A stretch of 64,000 nucleotides of DNA from Caulobacter sp. NIBR2454 (GTDB lineage Bacteria > Pseudomonadota > Alphaproteobacteria > Caulobacterales > Caulobacteraceae): assembly GCF_027474405.1 (NCBI RefSeq), contig NZ_CP114871.1, forward strand, positions 3,233,001 to 3,297,000, given 5' to 3'. How positions within the stretch are numbered: position 1 is the first letter of the stretch; every line of letters begins with the position of its first letter. This document shows positions 43,930-51,265 of the stretch, piece by piece. The notes beneath the pieces are model-generated. The model did not search any database. It was given only the letters and a program-made list of their open reading frames with translations, and was not told where the DNA came from. A program made the position numbers and the translations under genes.

Positions 43930-45327
43930 TCACCGACCGCCGCCAATGAGCGTGATCTCGGTCTGGCGTCCGTCCAGGAACCGCACCTTCTCACCATCAA
44001 AGAAGGCGTTCTCCTCGGTGCGGAACTGCACTTCCTCGCCACCCCATTCGGGCACCTTGGCGTAGGCCGCCAGCTCGATGGACCAGGCGGTGTCGGCACG
44101 CACCTTCCACTCGCCCTTGTCGTCGCCGTTCTGATTGTCCCACATGCCGATCGAGGCGCCGGCCGCGTGGCCGTGATAGCCGAGCGGATGCGTGTAGATC
44201 GAAGGCTTGAGCCCCTGGGCGATGGACTTGGCGCGCGCCGCCTTGAGGATTTCGTTGCCGCTCAGGCCGACCTTGTAGGAGGACAGCAGCGCGTCCTGAA
44301 CCTTGTTGGCCTGCGCCAGACCGGCGCGCAGGCCCGCCGGCGCCTGGGTCTCACCGTCCTTGAGAACGTAGGCCAGGTGTTGGGTGTCGGTATTGAGGCG
44401 CAGATAGGTGATGCCGAAATCGGTCCACAGCATGTCACCCTTCTGGATGACGGTATCGCCTTCCAGCATATCCTTGTGACCCTGGCGGATCACGGCGATG
44501 GACGGCTGGAACCAGGCGATAAGGCCCAGGCGCGCGAGGCGCTCGCGGTAGAACCACACCACATCGTCGGTGGTGGTCACCCCGGGCTTGATCACCTCGC
44601 TGGAGAAGGCTTCGGCGATGATCGAGTGGGCCAGGCGCAAGATGCCCGGATAGATCTTCATCTCGGCGGGCGTGCGGGTTTCAAGCCAACCCACAGAGAG
44701 CGCCTCGCCCGACACGATGCGCTCCTTGAACTTCGGATCGAGCGCCTTGGTCATCTCGCCGTACTGGCTGAGCGTCATGCCGTCGCCGAACGCCGTCAGG
44801 GCCGAGGTGTTGATGGCGATCTTGTTCGGGTCGCGCTTGGCGATCAGGTCGGCCAGGGCCTTCCACTGGTCAGGCTGCTGCTCGGGAACCCAGGCCGCTT
44901 TGAAAAGGCCGCCCAGACCATAGCGGCTGACCGTCAGGCGTTCGATCGGCTTACCTTCGCCGGGATCGTAGAACACCAGGATGGTGCGCCGCCGGGCATG
45001 CATGCTCTCGGCGTTGAGCATGGTGGCGATCACCGGCTCTTCAAAATATTCGCGGGCCACCAGCACCCACATGTCGATCTTCTGCTCGCGCATCAGGCGC
45101 GGCACGACCGTATCGAGACGTTCGGCCAAAAGCGCGTTCTGAACCTTGGCCCGATCGCGCATGGTCAGGATCGGCGGCATGGCGGGCTTGGCCTGCTCGA
45201 CGTCGCTCATAGGCAGGATGGGCGGCTCAGCCGCCTGAACAGCCGCGAGCGGCGCCAAGGCCGCGGCGACGGCGGCGGCCCAGGCCGCCTTGATGTTGCG
45301 TGAACCGTTCCCGTTTGTCTTCGACAT
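43930..45327 (-). CDS. secreted M24 family peptidase-like protein
   Basis: 465 residues from the ATG at 45327, chosen for GGGGGA 7 bases upstream; the frame is open to 45387. A signal peptide ends VQAAE. The N-domain (about 40-230) precedes a pita-bread domain with plausible metal ligands: LWTDFGITYLRLNTDTQ (two Asp), HPLGYHGHAAG (His), SIELAAYA and RTEENAFF (two Glu). Spacing differs from classic Xaa-Pro aminopeptidases, so the substrate may differ; M24 proteins also include creatinase and ectoine hydrolase. First gene of the minus operon, 38 bases from a shared 22-bp motif. Confidence 0.88.
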   Translation of the reverse strand: MSKTNGNGSRNIKAAWAAAVAAALAPLAAVQAAEPPILPMSDVEQAKPAMPPILTMRDRAKVQNALLAERLDTVVPRLMREQKIDMWVLVAREYFEEPVIATMLNAESMHARRRTILVFYDPGEGKPIERLTVSRYGLGGLFKAAWVPEQQPDQWKALADLIAKRDPNKIAINTSALTAFGDGMTLSQYGEMTKALDPKFKERIVSGEALSVGWLETRTPAEMKIYPGILRLAHSIIAEAFSSEVIKPGVTTTDDVVWFYRERLARLGLIAWFQPSIAVIRQGHKDMLEGDTVIQKGDMLWTDFGITYLRLNTDTQHLAYVLKDGETQAPAGLRAGLAQANKVQDALLSSYKVGLSGNEILKAARAKSIAQGLKPSIYTHPLGYHGHAAGASIGMWDNQNGDDKGEWKVRADTAWSIELAAYAKVPEWGGEEVQFRTEENAFFDGEKVRFLDGRQTEITLIGGGR

Positions 45328-45652
45328 GCACATCCCCCGACGCGACGACGAGGCTCTCGTCGTTAATTTGCGTGAGAATGGTCGCATCTTTTTGGAAGTG
45401 TCAAGCGATCGTCACATCGGCGAGCGTGGCGCTTGCCTGCTGCCCGAACAACGTTCAAAAGAGGCGTCATACAGGTTGCAGCGGCCGCCTCAGACCCTCC
45501 GGTTCGGAGCACGCCCACCGCACCCACCGACAGTCAACCAAGGCGGCCGGGGGCGGGCGCTGAGGGCGGCGGGGCCGCCAGATCTGCTTGCCTCCACAGC
45601 GGCCGCCAGCGCGGATAGACGCTTATAGAGCTCGCCGCTTCAGGAGCGCCAC
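45328..45652. other. divergent promoter region, minus operon / marR
   Basis: 325 bases without a convincing gene. It holds the first copy of the shared motif near the minus operon and, before marR, a strong ribosome-binding site AGGAG at 45640. Short open frames on the plus strand here are arginine/proline-rich and look like shadows. Confidence 0.55.
45365..45386. promoter_or_regulatory. shared 22-bp motif, copy 1 (upstream of minus operon)
   Basis: AATT-TG-CGTGA-G-AATGGTCGCA. It matches 46177-46198 at 19 of 22 positions on the same strand. It sits 38-59 bases upstream of the M24 start codon, a promoter-proximal position, and is a candidate operator for the MarR protein encoded between the two copies. 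Confidence 0.65.
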
Positions 45653-46126
45653 GTGGCAAAATCCTCGATCTTTGACCCAAGCAGCAGTGCGTTTAGACTA
45701 TCTACATCACCATTTTACCTAATAGCGCACGCTGATTTCATGTATCACGACGCCATGGAAAAGACCCTGGCTCGCCATGGGATTACAAAGTCGACCTACC
45801 GAATCCTGACTGTTCTTCGAGAATCGCAGCCCTGCAGCGTAACTTACTTAGCAGATACGGCCCTCATAAAGCGTACGACTGTGAGCCGAATCGTTGAGAA
45901 GATGACTCAGATGGATCTAGTCACCACCACGCAGGGGGGCGAGGACGGACGCGTCACCGAGGTGCGGATGACCGATCAGGGCCGCGGCCTCCTCGACAGC
46001 CTCACCCCCATGATCGCCAAGTTGATCGAGCGCGCGACCGACGGCGTAAGCCACGCAGAATTGACCCGCCTGGTGGCGACCCTGCAGATCATGAGCGCAA
46101 ACCTGACAAGATCGCCTCTCGAATAG
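45653..46126 (+). CDS. MarR-family transcriptional regulator
   Basis: 157 residues from a GTG preceded by AGGAG. A winged helix-turn-helix core is clear: TKSTYRILTVLRES, CSVTYLADTALIKRTTVSRIVEKMTQMDLV, then the wing with GGEDGRVTEVRMTDQGR (in outline). Helices at both ends provide the dimer interface. The 5' third is AT-richer than its neighbours. It is located between two divergent arms, both of which have the same 22-bp motif upstream, making it the likely common regulator, with the imported substrate or a breakdown product as ligand. Confidence 0.9.
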   Translation: MAKSSIFDPSSSAFRLSTSPFYLIAHADFMYHDAMEKTLARHGITKSTYRILTVLRESQPCSVTYLADTALIKRTTVSRIVEKMTQMDLVTTTQGGEDGRVTEVRMTDQGRGLLDSLTPMIAKLIERATDGVSHAELTRLVATLQIMSANLTRSPLE

Positions 46127-46171
46127 GCGCCGCCGCCTTTGGCTGGCGATTTGCAGCCCCCCAGTTTATTC

Positions 46172-46198
46172 GACCAAATTCACGTGATAATGGTCGCA
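46172..46198. promoter_or_regulatory. shared motif, copy 2 (upstream of plus operon), palindromic
   Basis: The 22-bp motif at 46177-46198 (AATT-CA-CGTGA-T-AATGGTCGCA) extended to GACCA...TCACGTGA...TGGTC, an imperfect 24-bp palindrome with a perfect 8-bp core, as expected for a MarR dimer. It ends about 60 bases before the ATG at 46259. Confidence 0.65.
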
Positions 46199-46258
46199 CT
46201 TTCGCGGTGAGCCGGAGGGGGCGCACGTGTGGTCAAAATCGATCAGACCTGAGCGCTC

Positions 46259-46750
46259 ATGACGCGGGCGGTCAGGATCAGCGAAGCCCGGTCGGGCCTG
46301 AGCGCGCGCTTTGAACTGCTGGATCAACTGGCGCCCCAATCTTGTGCGGCGCTCTGGGCGCTGGCCCAGGACGCCACGCCTCGCGAGGCGCTCCACGCCA
46401 TGTGGACGGGCCCCGAGCTTTCATGTCCCCTGGCGGCGGGCGACCTCCCGGCGGCGATCGACGTAACGGCCCTGACGCTGGAGAACGCGGTGCGTCACCC
46501 CAACGCCGGCGAGCTTGTCCTCACCGTCTTCGATCCCGGCCCTATCGGCCCGGCGCGGCCCTTCGTCGACGGCGGATTGGACCTGGGCATATTCTATGGC
46601 GACGGGGGGCGGTTGCTGTTTCCTGTCGGCTGGATCGAGGGCTCGCTTTGCGCGCGCGTGTCTCCAGAAGACCTCGATGGCCTGGCGAGCGCGGCGCGTC
46701 TGATCCGCCGCCAAGGCGTATGCGAACTTCAGCTGGAACCCATCACTTGA
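46259..46750 (+). CDS. DUF3830-like (cyclophilin-like fold) protein
   Basis: 163 residues, no signal peptide, cytoplasmic. The pattern FELLDQLAPQSCAALWALA, then ALHAMWTGPELSCPL, NAVRHPNAGELVLTVF and LLFPVGWIEGSLCARV fits the DUF3830 family, small cyclophilin-like proteins often found near genes for amide or amino-acid hydrolysis. The assignment is by pattern memory and is tentative. First gene of the plus arm, translationally coupled to the next gene by a TTGA overlap. Confidence 0.6.
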   Translation: MTRAVRISEARSGLSARFELLDQLAPQSCAALWALAQDATPREALHAMWTGPELSCPLAAGDLPAAIDVTALTLENAVRHPNAGELVLTVFDPGPIGPARPFVDGGLDLGIFYGDGGRLLFPVGWIEGSLCARVSPEDLDGLASAARLIRRQGVCELQLEPIT

Positions 46751-48033
46751 ACGGCGCTTCCCTTTGGCGCGCCCTCGATCAAGGCGCGGCCCATCGCCCT
46801 GCCCTGAGCGGGACCGAGGAGGCCGAAATCGCGATTGTCGGCGCTGGCGTGGCGGGCCTCAGCCTGGCCTGCGAACTGGCGGCGGCGGGGCGTTCAGTCT
46901 GCGTGATCGAGGCCGACGAGCCGGGCTCGGGCGCCCTGGGCGCCAGCGCCGGAATCGTCGCCCCCCAATTGGTCCGAACGACCCCCAACAAGGTGCTCGC
47001 CCGGCTGGGTCCTGAGGTCGGACCGGGCTGGCTCCGTCTCGTCGGCGAGAGCGGCAGCCACCTGTTCGATCTGATATCGGCCCTGAACATTGATTGCGAC
47101 GCCCGCCCTCAGGGCTTCATCGCCCCGGCCCGCGGCGTTGACGCCGGCGCCCGCCTTGAAGCCATCGTTCAGGAATGGCGTCCCTTCCGGCGCGACCTGA
47201 CCGCACTCGACGCCGCCGACACCGCGCAGATGACGGGCTGCCGCGGTTATGACGCGGCCATCCTTGACGCCAGCGGCGGCGGGGTTAACCCCCTGCGGCT
47301 GGCGGCGGGCCTGGCGGCTCGCAGTGTGGAAGCCGGCGCGCAGCTTTTCCATCACAGCCGGGTGGGCGACCTGGAGCGCGTAGGCGAGCGCTGGCGTCTG
47401 CATGCCGGCGCGGGAACACTCTGGGCCAAGCAGGTCGTGCTGTGCGCCAATGGCGGCAATCAGTCCCTTCATCCAGCGCTGGACAGCACCGTGCTGCCCA
47501 TGCGCGTGCATGAATTGTCCACGTCGCCTGTTTCGCAGAACTTGCGCGCCTCGGTGCTCCCCGGCGGCCAGGCCCTGACCGATCTGGAGCCGGATATCTT
47601 CTCGATCCGCTTCGCCGAGGGCGGACGCATGATCACCTATTACCCGGTGTCAGGCGGCGCGACGCGGGCAGGCGTGGAGAAGGCGGTCAATCGACGCCTG
47701 TCCCAGATGCTCAACGCCTTCGAACCCATCCGCATCGAGCATCTTTGGGAAGGGGTCGCGTGGATGAACAGCAGCCTGCTTCCCCGCATTGTCGCCCTTG
47801 GTCCCGGGCTGTTGGCGATCCAGGCCTGCAACGGGCGGGGCATCGCCACCAACGCCATCGTCGGGCGTGAGATTTCGCGCATGCTGCTCAGCGACGGACG
47901 TTATCGACCGACGATAGCCTACGAGAGCCCTAACCCCATCGCCCGTGTGCCCTTTATGCGCCATGTGCCGGACATGATGCTGCGAATGGCGCGGGCGGTG
48001 AGACAAGCCCGAACCGGCTTGCTAGGCAGATGA
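46747..48033 (+). CDS. FAD-dependent oxidoreductase (DAO family)
   Basis: 428 residues from a TTG that overlaps the previous stop (TTGA); the frame is open upstream to 46342, but that part overlaps the coding gene before it. The FAD-binding fold is clear: AEIAIVGAGVAGLSLACELAAAGRSVCVIEAD (in outline) with GxGxxG. The DAO-type C-terminal motif is NGRGIATNAIVGREISRML. Relatives oxidise D-amino acids, glycine, sarcosine, proline or hydroxyproline. With the peptidases of the opposite arm, a role in oxidising a released amino or imino acid is a reasonable inference. Confidence 0.85.
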   Translation: MNGASLWRALDQGAAHRPALSGTEEAEIAIVGAGVAGLSLACELAAAGRSVCVIEADEPGSGALGASAGIVAPQLVRTTPNKVLARLGPEVGPGWLRLVGESGSHLFDLISALNIDCDARPQGFIAPARGVDAGARLEAIVQEWRPFRRDLTALDAADTAQMTGCRGYDAAILDASGGGVNPLRLAAGLAARSVEAGAQLFHHSRVGDLERVGERWRLHAGAGTLWAKQVVLCANGGNQSLHPALDSTVLPMRVHELSTSPVSQNLRASVLPGGQALTDLEPDIFSIRFAEGGRMITYYPVSGGATRAGVEKAVNRRLSQMLNAFEPIRIEHLWEGVAWMNSSLLPRIVALGPGLLAIQACNGRGIATNAIVGREISRMLLSDGRYRPTIAYESPNPIARVPFMRHVPDMMLRMARAVRQARTGLLGR

Positions 48034-48060
48034 TCCTGATGGCCGAAGCGGGGAGCCCGC

Positions 48061-48960
48061 ATGACGACCGGGATGCCGCTCGCCGATATGGCGGAAAGCC
48101 TTTTGCTGCCCGGTGCGCTTTCGGCGATCATGCTGTCCATCGGCCTGCAACTGAAGCCGTCGGCGTTCATCGGCATGGTGGTCGATCGTCGCCCCTTCCT
48201 TGTCGGGTTGGCGGGCCTGCTGATCCTTTCACCCCTGGCTGGAATCGCCATTGCAGCCAGCCTGTCGCCATCGCCGGAAGTGGCCGTGGGGCTGGTTCTG
48301 CTGGCGACCTGTCCCGTCGGCATACTCGCCACGGTGATGACCGATCTCTTCAAGGGCTCAGCGGCTCTGTCGATCGCCCTGACCGTGGTGATCAGCGGCG
48401 TCTACGTGCTGCTGGCCCCGCCGATCGCCCACTATGCGGTCGAGGTCGCCTTCGGTGTATCACGCACCATAGTCGTGCCCACGATGGAGCTGTTCGCCAA
48501 GGTGGCGCTGGTGACCATAGCGCCGGTGTCGCTTGGCCTGCTGGCGGCGCGTCTGGCCCCCACGACCAGCGCCCAGCTCGCCGGACCGATGAAGGCGATC
48601 GCATCCGCCATCCTCATTGCGGTTTTCGCCCTCGTGGTGGCCCGTCAGTGGAGCGCCATGACCGAAACGGTCTGGCGCATTGTAGCGCTGGTGATCCTGA
48701 TCAATCTGGTCAACGCCGCACTGGCTCTGGCCATCGCGCGGATCGCTCGCCTGAAGGGACCGGACGTTTCGGCCATCGTGGCCTGTCATCTGGTTCGCCA
48801 GGAGGGCACGGCGATCTTTATCGCCGTCTCGGTGCTGGCCTCGCCCGAAATGGCGGTGCCCCTGATCGTCAATACATTCGTGGGCTTGGCGATCTGCGCC
48901 GCGCTCTTTGCTCCTTTGCGCGGTCTCCAGGGACCGCGCCTCAAGGGAGCGCGCCCCTAA
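48061..48960 (+). CDS. BASS-family sodium-dependent transporter
   Basis: 299 residues with about nine or ten membrane helices and the bile-acid:sodium symporter fold. Telltale features are LSIGLQLKPSAF near the start, GLVLLATCPVGILATVMTDLFKGSAALSIALTVVISG (in outline) and KGPDVSAIVACHLVRQEGTAIFIAVSV. Relatives carry organic anions such as pantoate, pyruvate or bile acids. Here it may take the locus product across the inner membrane. It follows the oxidoreductase by 27 bases. Confidence 0.85.
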   Translation: MTTGMPLADMAESLLLPGALSAIMLSIGLQLKPSAFIGMVVDRRPFLVGLAGLLILSPLAGIAIAASLSPSPEVAVGLVLLATCPVGILATVMTDLFKGSAALSIALTVVISGVYVLLAPPIAHYAVEVAFGVSRTIVVPTMELFAKVALVTIAPVSLGLLAARLAPTTSAQLAGPMKAIASAILIAVFALVVARQWSAMTETVWRIVALVILINLVNAALALAIARIARLKGPDVSAIVACHLVRQEGTAIFIAVSVLASPEMAVPLIVNTFVGLAICAALFAPLRGLQGPRLKGARP

Positions 48961-48976
48961 GTTCAGGAGACCTTCC

Positions 48977-50689
48977 ATGATCCGATGTCTAGCCATCGCA
49001 ACAGCCGCCCTGGTCATGACGACCGGTGCGGCCCGGGCCGAGACGTTCCGGATCACGGCGCCGGCCAACGCGCCGCAAGGCGCCTATGACGGCCGCGTTC
49101 TGCTGATCATGACGGCCGACGGCTCTAAAGAGCCGCGCTTTCAGGTCGATCGCGATTTTCGATCCGCTCAGATCGCCGGCGTCGATGTCGAAGGCCTGCC
49201 ACGCGGCGGGTCGGTCCAGATCGCGCTGGACACCGTCGGCTATCCCGCACGGAATTTAAACGCCGTCCCGGCGGGTCGCTATTATGTGCAGGCGGTTTTG
49301 CACAAGTACGACACTTACAGGCTGGAGAACGGCAAGACGGTGAAGCTGCCGGCCGCGCGGGGGGCGGGTCAGAACTGGCGCAAGGAGCCAGGCAACCTGA
49401 CCAGCACGCCCAAGCTGATCGACTTTGATCCGGCCAGGGCCGGCGAGATCGCCATCACCCTGGATCGCGTCAATCCGCCGATCGCCGAGCCCAAGGACAC
49501 CGAGTTCGTCCGTCACTTCAAACTGCGCAGCGAAAAGCTGTCCAAGTTCTGGGGCCGTGACGTCTTCATCCGCGGCCACGTCCTGGTCCCCAAGGACTTC
49601 GACAAGCATCCGGAGGCCCGGTATCCGCTGGCCATCTTCCACGGCCACTTCCCCGACGATTTTGGGGGATTCCGCACCACGCCGCCGGACCCGAACCTCA
49701 AGTGCGAGCCCTCCGAGCGCTTCAACCTGCCCTGCTACAACAGGACCGAGCAGGAGGAGGCCTACGCCTTCTACAAGCAGTGGATATCGGACAATCATCC
49801 GCGGATGCTGATCGTCGAGATCGATCACTCCAATCCCTATTATGACGACAGCTATGCGGTGAACTCGGCCAATATCGGCCCCTATGGCGACGCCATCACC
49901 TATGAGTTCATCCCGGCGCTGGAGAAGAAGTTCCGCGGGCTGGGCCAGGGCTGGGCGAGGTTCCTCTATGGCGGCTCGACCGGCGGCTGGGAGGCCCTGG
50001 GCGTCCAGGTCAAATATCCCGACGACTACAACGGCGCTTTCGCGGCCTGTCCTGACAGCGTTGATTTTCGCCAGTTCAAGGTGGTCGATATCTACAAAGA
50101 CAAGAACGCCTTCTGGCGCGAAGGTCCGTTCACGCGGGTCGAGCGGCCGGTGGGCCGAAACTATCTGGGCCACGTGACCCATACCAACGAGATGGAGAAC
50201 CGCTACGAGCGCGTTCTGGGCTCGAAGACCCGGTCGGGCGCGCAGTGGGACGCCTTCTTCGCCGTCTATTCGCCGCAGGGAGAGGACGGCTATCCCATTC
50301 CATTGTGGGACAAGACGACGGGTGTGATCGATCAGTCGGTGCTGGAATACTGGCGCGAGAACTACGACCTTCGCCACATCCTCGAGCGCGACTGGAAGAC
50401 GCTGGGGCCCAAGCTAGCGGGCAAGATCAACATCCACGTCGGCGACATGGATAACTTCTACCTCAACAACGCCGTCTATCTGATGGAGGACTTCCTCAAG
50501 AAGACCGATCCTCCCTATGGCGGCGAGGTCACCTACGGCGATCGCGCCGAGCACTGCTGGAACGGCGACCAGGCCAACCCCATCGCCATCTCGCGCCTCC
50601 GCTACAACACCTTCTACCTGCCCAAGATCCTCAAGCGCATCGAACAGACCGCGCCCAAGGGGGCCGATCTGACCAGCTGGCGATATTAG
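48977..50689 (+). CDS. secreted alpha/beta-hydrolase, esterase B
   Basis: 570 residues from the ATG at 48977 (AGGAGA upstream) with a signal peptide ending ARA. Same architecture as esterase A: a beta-rich N-domain and an alpha/beta-hydrolase with YGGSTGGWEAL (Ser334) and AEHCWNGD. Residues 1-96 and 361-457 differ from A, while 97-360 and 458-570 are identical. Last gene of the plus arm, 16 bases after the transporter. The conserved catalytic part with different N-domain and insert suggests the same chemistry with different specificity or partner, unless the identity simply reflects gene conversion. Confidence 0.85.
   Translation: MIRCLAIATAALVMTTGAARAETFRITAPANAPQGAYDGRVLLIMTADGSKEPRFQVDRDFRSAQIAGVDVEGLPRGGSVQIALDTVGYPARNLNAVPAGRYYVQAVLHKYDTYRLENGKTVKLPAARGAGQNWRKEPGNLTSTPKLIDFDPARAGEIAITLDRVNPPIAEPKDTEFVRHFKLRSEKLSKFWGRDVFIRGHVLVPKDFDKHPEARYPLAIFHGHFPDDFGGFRTTPPDPNLKCEPSERFNLPCYNRTEQEEAYAFYKQWISDNHPRMLIVEIDHSNPYYDDSYAVNSANIGPYGDAITYEFIPALEKKFRGLGQGWARFLYGGSTGGWEALGVQVKYPDDYNGAFAACPDSVDFRQFKVVDIYKDKNAFWREGPFTRVERPVGRNYLGHVTHTNEMENRYERVLGSKTRSGAQWDAFFAVYSPQGEDGYPIPLWDKTTGVIDQSVLEYWRENYDLRHILERDWKTLGPKLAGKINIHVGDMDNFYLNNAVYLMEDFLKKTDPPYGGEVTYGDRAEHCWNGDQANPIAISRLRYNTFYLPKILKRIEQTAPKGADLTSWRY
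49265..50056 (+). repeat. inverted identical block 1, copy in esterase B
   Basis: Counterpart of 42808-43599 in opposite orientation: 792 of 792 bases identical by direct comparison. 5665 bases lie between the two copies. Confidence 0.95.
50348..50685 (+). repeat. inverted near-identical block 2, copy in esterase B
   Basis: Counterpart of 42179-42516. Identity breaks at 50599, after which three silent changes appear before the stop codon. The 291-bp divergent insert 50057-50347 has exactly the same length as its counterpart 42517-42807. Confidence 0.93.
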
Positions 50690-50743
50690 AAAGCTCAATG
50701 AAGGACGGGCGGCCGCCGCCCGATCTCCATGACTGTTGGGCGA

Positions 50744-50995
50744 TTACCCGTTGGCGGCGCGCGTCGTGGGCACGACGGCGACGTGATAGTCGCCGCCGGC
50801 CGACAGGACGATCCAGTCGCCCGGCGCGGCCACGGCGAGGCCGGAGGCCGTGGCGACCTCTACAAGTCCATGCATGCCTTTGGGACGGCCAGCGCAGCCG
50901 AGCCAGGCCAACAGACGGCTCCAGCCCAGGCCGTCAGCAGGTGCGGGCACGCGTAGCGCGGCTCCGTGGTCGAAGGTGGGACTGAACGCAGACAT
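50744..50995 (-). CDS. small hypothetical protein
   Basis: 83 residues from an ATG. The composition is plausible for a folded protein: GWSRLLAWLGCAGRP followed by GLVEVATASGLAVAAPGDWIVLSAGGDYHVAVVP, a short beta-rich stretch. No signal peptide or membrane helix is convincing. I do not recognise it. It is convergent with esterase B, separated by about 54 bases that contain a short CGGGCGG/CCGCCCG hairpin at 50706-50722. Confidence 0.5.
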   Translation of the reverse strand: MSAFSPTFDHGAALRVPAPADGLGWSRLLAWLGCAGRPKGMHGLVEVATASGLAVAAPGDWIVLSAGGDYHVAVVPTTRAANG

Positions 50996-51072
50996 GTCGA
51001 TCCGAACGGTGAAGTACGGGCGCAGTCTTGGGTGCGTTGGTGACCGGAGCCTTAACGCCCGGTTCCGTGCGC

Positions 51073-51195
51073 CTAGGTGGCGACGAGGATCACGCTGGCG
51101 GCGAACGCCACGAACAGCGACAGGGTGACCAGATCGGCCATGGCGTCAGAGACGATGGCGGGGTCGACTTTCAGGGTTCTGGCGATGGTCTGCAT
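51073..51195 (-). CDS. 40-residue membrane peptide
   Basis: A short minus-strand frame: MQTIARTLKVDPAIVSDAMA followed by a hydrophobic helix ending in a stop right after ILVAT. One membrane helix of about 20 residues. Third positions are mostly G/C and the N-terminal part is amphipathic, as in real small membrane proteins. It lies between the 83-residue gene and the hybrid kinase on the same strand. Unknown function. Confidence 0.5.
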   Translation of the reverse strand: MQTIARTLKVDPAIVSDAMADLVTLSLFVAFAASVILVAT

Positions 51196-51265
51196 GATGA
51201 GCAACCCAACCACGCCAAACGGCTCACACGCTATTCACGGTTTCGACAGCGCTGCGTGTTCCTGA

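Noticed and set aside
42487..45303. 938-codon plus-strand open frame
   Set aside because: Antisense to esterase A and the M24 gene. The product is arginine/leucine/valine-rich without any domain, and the sense frames have signal peptides and catalytic motifs. It is a GC-rich shadow; part of it reappears opposite esterase B because the DNA is identical.
43600..49264. The segment between the inverted repeats as a transposon
   Set aside because: No transposase or terminal repeats; the repeats are internal parts of two functional-looking genes, which favours duplication with conversion.
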